Shown here: positions 57,896 through 64,000 of the stretch, in pieces
How positions within the stretch are numbered: position 1 is the stretch's first letter
How the letters are laid out: each line of letters starts with the position of its first letter
Assembly (NCBI RefSeq): GCF_020852615.1
Contig: NZ_JADZAJ010000009.1
Coordinates: 62,001 to 126,000, forward strand
Direction: 5' to 3'
Origin: Nitrosomonas sp.
GTDB lineage: Bacteria > Pseudomonadota > Gammaproteobacteria > Burkholderiales > Nitrosomonadaceae
DNA: 64,000 bases
Notes under the pieces: model-generated
Database searches by the model: none
The model's input: the letters and a program-made list of their open reading frames with translations, nothing else
Told to the model about the DNA's origin: nothing
Translations under genes and position numbers: made by a program

Positions 57896-59044
57896 CTAAT
57901 CAGCCTGTCTTCTGAGGAAAGCAGGAATATCCATCGGATCCATTCCGGCCTGCTGCATGGCAGTTACCGCAGCATTGCTTCTTCTTCCTGTTCTCATTAC
58001 AGCAGGCTCATCCACCTGGTGAGAGGAAATCCTGTCGTCGGTACCGGTCCGGGTATGGATAACGGTCATAGGTCTCTGGGATTGCTGTGAAACGTTACCC
58101 AACCCTGTGGCAACCAATGTTACACGCAGGTTATCACCCATATTTTCGTCGATCACTGTACCAACGATGACAGTAGCATCTTCGGCTGTCATCTTCTTGA
58201 CGATATCCATAACTTCCTGTACTTCACGCATTTTCATGGCTGAGCTGGCAGTGATATTCACCAGCACACCGCGCGCACCTGTCAGTGTAATTTCTTCAAG
58301 CAGCGGGCTGGCAACAGCTTCTTCCGCAGCCATACGTGCACGATCAACACCACCGGCCATTGCAGAACCCATCATGGCCATACCCATTTCAGACATGACA
58401 GTTTTAACGTCAGCAAAATCCACGTTGACAAGTCCGGGACAATTGATCACTTCTGCAATACCTGCAACAGCACCATACAGAACGTCATTTGCCGCCTTGA
58501 AGGCATCCAGCATGCTGATATCATTTCCCAGCACTTTCATCAGTTTGTCATTCGGGATAACGATCAGGGAATCGACATGTTCTGCCAGCGCTTCCATTCC
58601 GGCCTGTGCTGCTTTCAGACGTTTACCTTCAAACGAAAAGGGTTTGCTGACAACGGCAACGGTCAGAATGCCCATTTCCTTGGCAATCTGAGCTACAACC
58701 GGAGCTGCTCCTGTACCGGTACCCCCTCCCATTCCAGCGGTAATAAACAGCATATCAGCGCCCTGAACAATTTCAGCGATGTGATCACGATCTTCCAGTG
58801 CTGCTTCTTTACCAATTTCCGGGTTGGCCCCAGCTCCCAATCCCCGTGTAACACCCGTGCCCAGCTGTACCACGGTTTGTGCAAGATTACCCTGTAATGC
58901 TTGCGAATCGGTATTCATGCAAATGAACTCAACTCCTTTAACTTCATTGCGGATCATGTGATCCACGGCGTTTCCGCCACATCCGCCAATACCTATAACC
59001 TTAATAACAGCTTCCAGTGGTTCGGTATTCGTGATCTCAAACAT
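57896..59044 (-). CDS. ftsZ: Cell division protein FtsZ
   Basis: A 382-residue tubulin homologue: GTP motif GGGTGTGAAP, T7 loop in VDFADVKTVM, a short disordered linker, and the C-terminal FtsA/ZipA-binding peptide MDIPAFLRRQ. The ATG at 59044 has GGAGAAA upstream; the frame opens 12 codons earlier without homology. Forms the Z-ring. Last gene of the cluster. Confidence 0.97.
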   Translation of the reverse strand: MFEITNTEPLEAVIKVIGIGGCGGNAVDHMIRNEVKGVEFICMNTDSQALQGNLAQTVVQLGTGVTRGLGAGANPEIGKEAALEDRDHIAEIVQGADMLFITAGMGGGTGTGAAPVVAQIAKEMGILTVAVVSKPFSFEGKRLKAAQAGMEALAEHVDSLIVIPNDKLMKVLGNDISMLDAFKAANDVLYGAVAGIAEVINCPGLVNVDFADVKTVMSEMGMAMMGSAMAGGVDRARMAAEEAVASPLLEEITLTGARGVLVNITASSAMKMREVQEVMDIVKKMTAEDATVIVGTVIDENMGDNLRVTLVATGLGNVSQQSQRPMTVIHTRTGTDDRISSHQVDEPAVMRTGRRSNAAVTAMQQAGMDPMDIPAFLRRQAD

Positions 59045-59113
59045 TACGTTTCTCCTATTGCATGGTGAATTTTCTGACAATTTTCTGCAGGCAGAACTCT
59101 ATTAAAACCCGAT

Positions 59114-60352
59114 TTAAAAATTTTCCTGAAACCATCCCTTCATTTTTGCCAGCATCTGTTTGGTAGAGCTGCTTTTCAGTTTGGTTTGATGATGGTGGAG
59201 ACGGTCTTCCATACCCACCATTATCAGGCCGATGGCAGTTGAGTACCTTGGCGTTCGTACCACTTCTTCCAGGCTGCCGTTATAGGCGGGCAATCCTAAA
59301 CGTACCGGCATGTGAAAAATTTCCTCTCCCAGCTCAACCATGCCCAGCATGGAGCTGCTTCCACCCGTGATGACAATGCCTGACGAGAGCAGCTGTTCGA
59401 AGCCGCTGCGTCTTAACTCCGCCTGGATCAGCAGGTAAAGCTCTTCAACGCGGGGTTCGATTACCTCGGCAAGCGTTTGCCGTGATAACGGACGGGCACC
59501 ACGGTTTCCCACATCCGGCACTTCAACCATTTCGCGGATATCGGCCAGTGTGCACAAGGCCGTTCCGTAACGGCATTTGATATCCTCAGCGTCCTTGGTG
59601 GGGGTGCGCAACGCCATGGCGATATCGTTGGTGATCTGATCACCCGCCACCGGAATAACTGCGGTATGCCTGATCGCGCCATCTGTAAAAACAGCAATAT
59701 CAGTGGTGCCGCCGCCAATATCCACCAGGCAGACCCCCAGATCTTTTTCATCTTCAGAGAGTACCGCCTTGGCTGAAGCCAGGGGCTGAAGCACGAGATC
59801 GCTCACTTCCAGTCCGCAACGATGAATGCATTTGGCGATATTCTGTGCTGCAGATACCGCCCCGGTTACGATATGGACTTTGACCTCCAGTCGAATACCA
59901 CTCATTCCAACAGGTTCGCGTACATCTTCCTGACCATCGATGATGAATTCCTGATTCAGGATATGCAGTATTTGCTGGTCAGCCGGAATATTCACAGCTT
60001 TGGCGGTCTCCATCACTTTTTCGACATCGGCCTGAGTCACTTCTTTATCTTTGATCGCCACCATACCATGTGAATTGAAACCCCGGATATGGCTGCCGGC
60101 GATGCCAGCGTACACTTCACTGATCCGGCAGCCCGCCATGAGTTCGACTTCCTCAAGGGCGCGCTGAATCGCGTTGACGGTCGCTTCAATATTGACGACA
60201 ACCCCTTTTTTCAGACCGCGTGACGGGTGGCTGCCCAGCCCGACAATCTCGAATCCACCCTCGGGTTTCATTTCAGCAACAATGGCCACAATTTTCGATG
60301 TGCCGATATCAAGACCGACAATCAGATCTTTGCCTTCCTTGATTTTACTCAT
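59114..60352 (-). CDS. ftsA: Cell division protein FtsA
   Basis: A 412-residue actin-like protein: phosphate-1 motif VGLDIGTSKIVAIVAE, the 1C subdomain, VDIGGGTTDIAVF phosphate-2, GIVITGGSSSM, and a C-terminal amphipathic membrane-targeting helix (KMKGWFQENF). It anchors FtsZ to the membrane. Coupled 69 bases upstream of ftsZ. Confidence 0.96.
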   Translation of the reverse strand: MSKIKEGKDLIVGLDIGTSKIVAIVAEMKPEGGFEIVGLGSHPSRGLKKGVVVNIEATVNAIQRALEEVELMAGCRISEVYAGIAGSHIRGFNSHGMVAIKDKEVTQADVEKVMETAKAVNIPADQQILHILNQEFIIDGQEDVREPVGMSGIRLEVKVHIVTGAVSAAQNIAKCIHRCGLEVSDLVLQPLASAKAVLSEDEKDLGVCLVDIGGGTTDIAVFTDGAIRHTAVIPVAGDQITNDIAMALRTPTKDAEDIKCRYGTALCTLADIREMVEVPDVGNRGARPLSRQTLAEVIEPRVEELYLLIQAELRRSGFEQLLSSGIVITGGSSSMLGMVELGEEIFHMPVRLGLPAYNGSLEEVVRTPRYSTAIGLIMVGMEDRLHHHQTKLKSSSTKQMLAKMKGWFQENF

Positions 60353-60413
60353 ATGAAAATCCCCCCGATTTCATGGTTATAGTGTTTTATCTGCTCTGGT
60401 ATTCAGCACAACG

Positions 60414-61142
60414 TCAGGGTATGCGGACTGCAAATCCGTTGGCATAACGCAGATCCACATAATCAGAATTTTCATACTGGTTCAGGATCTCGTCATATTG
60501 TGTACGGATTGCGACATAGCGTTTCAAACGTTGCTCAATCTGTTCCCTTCCCAACTTGAGCCAGGTTCCCGTATTTAGCCGGACATGCCAGGCATGGCGT
60601 GGGGTCAGCACAATTTCTGTGGCGGTTTGGCCGGCTGGCTGCAGCAATTTATTGAAAACCTGATATTGCCGGGTAATTAAACGACTGCTGTTATCGGGGC
60701 CGGTGAATACCGGAAGGCGCATATTATCCATGATTACGTGAAATATTTCTCCCTTTGTATTGACCAGGGCAGCTTCTCCCCAATAGGCAAGCGGTTTATG
60801 CTCTTCCAATAAAATGTTCAGTGCGGGAGGCCATTTGCGTAAAATTTTAACCGATCTGACCCATGGCAGTTCCATAAATGCATTTTGCAATTTTTCCAGA
60901 TTGAGCACGATGAAATTGCCTCTTGCTGAGTTGCGGACAACCTGTTCAATCTGATCGCGCGTGACATGTGTCAGACCCATGTTGCCCGCCTGATCCTTGT
61001 TTACTGTTTCTATCTGTACTTCCCTTAACGAGAAGAATGGTAACGCCATAACCCTGGTTCCCACCACATAGAGTGTTGCCAGCAGCACACCTGTCAGCAG
61101 GATGTTTGCCAGAAGATTCAGGGACTGGTGATCGTTCCACAT
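60414..61142 (-). CDS. ftsQ: Cell division protein FtsQ
   Basis: A 242-residue bitopic protein: one membrane helix (about 10-28), POTRA domain (FFSLREVQIETVN; VRSVKILRKWPPALNILLEEHKPLAYW) and the C-terminal beta domain binding FtsB/FtsL (YVDLRYANGFAVR). Scaffolds the divisome. 61 bases upstream of ftsA. Confidence 0.94.
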   Translation of the reverse strand: MWNDHQSLNLLANILLTGVLLATLYVVGTRVMALPFFSLREVQIETVNKDQAGNMGLTHVTRDQIEQVVRNSARGNFIVLNLEKLQNAFMELPWVRSVKILRKWPPALNILLEEHKPLAYWGEAALVNTKGEIFHVIMDNMRLPVFTGPDNSSRLITRQYQVFNKLLQPAGQTATEIVLTPRHAWHVRLNTGTWLKLGREQIEQRLKRYVAIRTQYDEILNQYENSDYVDLRYANGFAVRIP

Positions 61143-61192
61143 ATCAGCCTTCCGCAGATCGCAGGCAATGAAACATAACGCACGGATTGCAC

Positions 61193-62110
61193 TTAATGTT
61201 CACAGCTCAATTCCAGTATTTGAATAACAAGTTCGCTGAATGAAATACCTGCCGCTTTTGCCGCCATGGGCACAAGGCTGTGATCAGTCATTCCCGGTGA
61301 AGTATTGGTTTCCAGGAAATAGGGCTGTTCGTGTTTATCCAGAATCAAATCCACTCTGCTCCAGCCGGTGCACCCTAATATCCGGTGTGCATGCAGGGCC
61401 TGTGTCTGTATTTTGGTTGTCAGCGTTTCCGGTAATCCGCTGGGGCAGGTATAGCGTGTGTTATCAGAAAAATACTTGGCCTGATAGTCATACAGTCCCT
61501 CCGCTACATCAATGCGTACAAGAGGCAGAGGCGTATCATCCAGAATGGCTGCTGTCAGTTCGATCCCCTGAATAAACTGTTCGGCCAGTACCAGTGAATC
61601 GTATTTCGCGGCTGCCTCATAAGCAGTCCGAAAATCCTGTTCACTGTTTATCTTGCTCAATCCAATAGTTGAACCCTCCCGGGCTGGTTTGATGATCAGC
61701 GGCAGCCCGAGCTTGTCTGCCACGTCCCGGAAACGGCTGCCGGCATCAAGCATGACGTAATCAGGCGTGCCAATACCCGCTGCCTGCCAGATCATTTTAG
61801 TGCGCCATTTATCCATAGCCAGTGCACTGGCGAGTATTCCACTGCCGGTATAAGGCAGTTCCATCAGCTCCAGCGCACCCTGTACGGATCCATCTTCGCC
61901 ATACCGCCCGTGCAATGCGATAAATGCCCGATCGAAACCTTGTTTCAGAAGGTTTTCCAGCGGTTGTCCAGCTGGATCGAATGCATGGGCATCCACATTA
62001 TTTTGTTGTAACGCCGCCAGAACAGCATGACCGCTCCTCAGTGAAATTTCGCGCTCGGCAGAACGCCCTCCGAGCAGTACGGCTACCTTTCCGGGATAAT
62101 ATGTGCTCAC
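61193..62110 (-). CDS. ddlB: D-alanine-D-alanine ligase
   Basis: A 305-residue ATP-grasp enzyme: [48 protein letters not shown] and [14 protein letters not shown]. It makes the D-Ala-D-Ala of peptidoglycan. Starts at a GTG whose GTGA overlaps the murB stop, so translation is coupled. Confidence 0.96.
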   Translation of the reverse strand: MSTYYPGKVAVLLGGRSAEREISLRSGHAVLAALQQNNVDAHAFDPAGQPLENLLKQGFDRAFIALHGRYGEDGSVQGALELMELPYTGSGILASALAMDKWRTKMIWQAAGIGTPDYVMLDAGSRFRDVADKLGLPLIIKPAREGSTIGLSKINSEQDFRTAYEAAAKYDSLVLAEQFIQGIELTAAILDDTPLPLVRIDVAEGLYDYQAKYFSDNTRYTCPSGLPETLTTKIQTQALHAHRILGCTGWSRVDLILDKHEQPYFLETNTSPGMTDHSLVPMAAKAAGISFSELVIQILELSCEH

Positions 62111-63105
62111 TGTGCACTCCCTTTACGCTGTCCAATGATGCGTACTTCCGGAATCAGACTGATCCCGGTTTTTCGATGAACAGTGTCTCGCACCGTATCA
62201 ATCACCGCTTCGATTTCAGCAGCAGTGGCATGGCCGCAATTAATAATGAAATTGGCATGTAAGGTGGAAACCATTGCATCGCCGATACGAAATCCTTTCA
62301 GACTGCATTGCTCAATCAGCCGGGCGGCGTGATCTCCCGGCGGATTCCGGAAAACCGACCCTGCGCTGGGGTGCCCCAGAGGCTGAGTCTTGATGCGTGC
62401 GGTCAGCAGTGCTTTGACAGCTTGCCGGGAAGCTTCCGCTTTACCCGGAAGGAGCCTGAACCAGCCACCGGTAAACCAGATATCCGGTGTGCCTGATACT
62501 ACTGTCTCATGCAATGCAACATGGCGATAGCCAATCCGGTAATCTTCCGGTTGACGTTCACATACCATTCCGCGGCGATCAATCGTTGTAACGCGTTCAA
62601 CCAGACTCCATGTGTCAGAACCGTAACAGCCCGCATTCATTGCCAATGCGCCACCAACAGTCCCTGGAATTCCAGCCAGAAATTCGGCACCTGCCAGATG
62701 ATGTGAGGCAGCGAATCTGGCCAGCTTGGCGCAGGGTATACCTGCACCGGCGTAAACCAGGCCGCCCTGTTCATCCTGTTCAACCAGAACCAGATCGTTG
62801 AGTTTGGCATGCAGACAAATGATAACACCGGGTAACCCGCCATCCCTGACCAGCAGATTACTGCCAAGTCCGATCATGGCAACGGGCTTGTCTTCTGGCC
62901 AGCTGCGTAAAAATATGGCCAGATCTTCCAGATCGGCCGGCTGATAGAAATAATCAACAGATCCGCCGGCACGCCAGGAGACATGTCGCTGCATGGGCTC
63001 ATGCTGACGTAACTCACCACGGAGCGGGTGCGTGCCGGCAGCAGAGATGCCGGAATACAAGTCCGGAATCGTCATGCCGGCTGGCAGCTGAATGTCTGTC
63101 TGCAT
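62107..63105 (-). CDS. murB: UDP-N-acetylenolpyruvoylglucosamine reductase
   Basis: A 332-residue FAD enzyme of the type I kind: [51 protein letters not shown], the Ser in [10 protein letters not shown] and a C-terminal Glu-bearing helix. It reduces the MurA product to UDP-MurNAc. 11 bases after murC. Confidence 0.96.
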   Translation of the reverse strand: MQTDIQLPAGMTIPDLYSGISAAGTHPLRGELRQHEPMQRHVSWRAGGSVDYFYQPADLEDLAIFLRSWPEDKPVAMIGLGSNLLVRDGGLPGVIICLHAKLNDLVLVEQDEQGGLVYAGAGIPCAKLARFAASHHLAGAEFLAGIPGTVGGALAMNAGCYGSDTWSLVERVTTIDRRGMVCERQPEDYRIGYRHVALHETVVSGTPDIWFTGGWFRLLPGKAEASRQAVKALLTARIKTQPLGHPSAGSVFRNPPGDHAARLIEQCSLKGFRIGDAMVSTLHANFIINCGHATAAEIEAVIDTVRDTVHRKTGISLIPEVRIIGQRKGSAQ

Positions 63106-63115
63106 GCTTTCCTGC

Positions 63116-64000
63116 TCAACCCGTGATCAATGTTAGCCTGACTGCCGGCTCTGCCAGATCGGCTGCAGATTTTCCGATAGACCCGGCACCCATAATGAGT
63201 ACCACATCACCCTCCTGCGCGATGGCGTGAATGGCAGATTTGAGTTCATCGATCTGTTCGATATAAATGGGCTCGATCTTTCCCTGCACCCGGATCGCTC
63301 GTGCCAGAGATCTGCTGTCAGCTGCAATGACGGGCTCTTCACCAGCCGGATAAACCTCGGCCAGCAATAACATATCTGCACTGGACAGTACCCGGACAAA
63401 ATCCTCGAACAAATCCCGGGTGCGGCTGAAACGATGGGGCTGGAACGCCAAAACCAGGCGGCGATCGGGAAAGGCATTTCGAGCTGCTGCCATTGTCGCA
63501 GCGATTTCCGCAGGATGGTGTCCGTAATCATCAATGAGGGCAAAAGACCCCCGATTCAGCAAGGGGATTTCACCGTACTGCTGAAACCGCCGGTCGACAC
63601 CGCCGAAGGCAGCCAATGCTTTCACTATCGCTTCATCCGGTATACCCAGTTCATTACCGACAGCAATTGCTGCCAGTGCATTCAGGACATTATGTCTGCC
63701 TGGCAGATTTAATGTGATATCCAGTGTTCGTGCTGAGCCATTGACGCCAATATGTACGAGAAAATGCATTTTGCACTGGTCGTGCCGGATATCGGTGGCA
63801 CGTATCTGTGCATCTTCCGATGTAATGCCATACGTGGTAACAGATTTGGTAACTATGGGAACGATTCCGCGTACGTGGGGATCGTCCACACAAAGCACTG
63901 CTATGCCGTAGAAGGGCAGGTGTTCGATGAATTCAACAAAAGTTTGTTTGAGCCGGTTAAAGTCATGTTCGTAGGTACCCATGTGATCCGCATCAATATT
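63116..64000 (-). CDS. murC: UDP-N-acetylmuramate-L-alanine ligase, C-terminal part
   Basis: A murC piece open to the right edge; the N-terminal third, with the ATP-binding GTHGKTT motif, lies beyond 64000. Visible: [38 protein letters not shown] and FQPHRFSRT. It adds L-Ala to UDP-MurNAc. The Met at 63982 in the reading frame is internal, not a start. Confidence 0.95.
   Translation of the reverse strand, partial: NIDADHMGTYEHDFNRLKQTFVEFIEHLPFYGIAVLCVDDPHVRGIVPIVTKSVTTYGITSEDAQIRATDIRHDQCKMHFLVHIGVNGSARTLDITLNLPGRHNVLNALAAIAVGNELGIPDEAIVKALAAFGGVDRRFQQYGEIPLLNRGSFALIDDYGHHPAEIAATMAAARNAFPDRRLVLAFQPHRFSRTRDLFEDFVRVLSSADMLLLAEVYPAGEEPVIAADSRSLARAIRVQGKIEPIYIEQIDELKSAIHAIAQEGDVVLIMGAGSIGKSAADLAEPAVRLTLITG

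Overview
The window looks like a chromosomal core region of a betaproteobacterium. The order rpsF-priB-rpsR-rplI, the complete atpIBEFHAGDC operon, an rpsU-yqeY-dnaG-rpoD macromolecular-synthesis block, a tol-pal cluster followed by queE/queC, and a murC-murB-ddlB-ftsQ-ftsA-ftsZ division cluster all fit that class. A PEP-CTERM protein behind a sigma-54 promoter and Pel polysaccharide remnants make a Nitrosomonas-like (Nitrosomonadaceae) genome my best guess. This is inference: no ammonia-oxidation gene lies in the window.

Layout. 1-2050: the N-terminus of a small exported protein, a NudJ-type Nudix hydrolase, a family 2 glycosyltransferase and a Rof-like Rho inhibitor. 2080-9574 is the accessory part: a sigma-54 promoter with upstream dyads drives a NIDO-domain PEP-CTERM protein. 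A decayed IS3-family transposase fragment follows, then a two-component system (OmpR-type regulator plus 7TMR-DISM kinase), divergent from a large ESPR-type autotransporter. 9731-11480: the MurU/AmgK cell-wall recycling pair. 11644-16576: ubiK, comM, dnaB, and the S6-PriB-S18-L9 operon with a possible leader hairpin. 16873-27309: the ATP synthase operon with a good sigma-70 promoter and a clear terminator, then glmU and glmS.

27446-37443: yebC-ruvCAB, ybgC-tolQRAB-pal-cpoB, queE-queC and folB. 37652-39264 is a scar: a PelB-like 5' fragment and a PelD 5' fragment face each other with both 3' ends lost. 39265-46316: plsY, tsaD, rpsU-yqeY-dnaG-rpoD and a CAT-anticodon tRNA. 46583-51991: a small heavy-metal-binding protein, cytochrome c4, an exported protein of unknown function, map, rph, rdgB and hemW. 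52040-57554: a GIDE-domain membrane protein with a perfect EF-hand loop coupled to LemA, then trmB/thiG/thiS, a MEKHLA-domain protein and a ChrA chromate transporter. 57896-64000: the division and cell-wall cluster, running off the right edge inside murC.

Many genes serve the cell envelope: UDP-GlcNAc supply (glmS, glmU), peptidoglycan synthesis and recycling (murC, murB, ddlB, amgK, murU), division (ftsQAZ), outer-membrane integrity (tol-pal) and surface display (PEP-CTERM protein, autotransporter). I found no CRISPR array, intact transposon, prophage or obvious new defence system. The least ordinary parts are the sigma-54/PEP-CTERM unit, the sensor/autotransporter block, the Pel scar and the GIDE-EF-hand/LemA pair.
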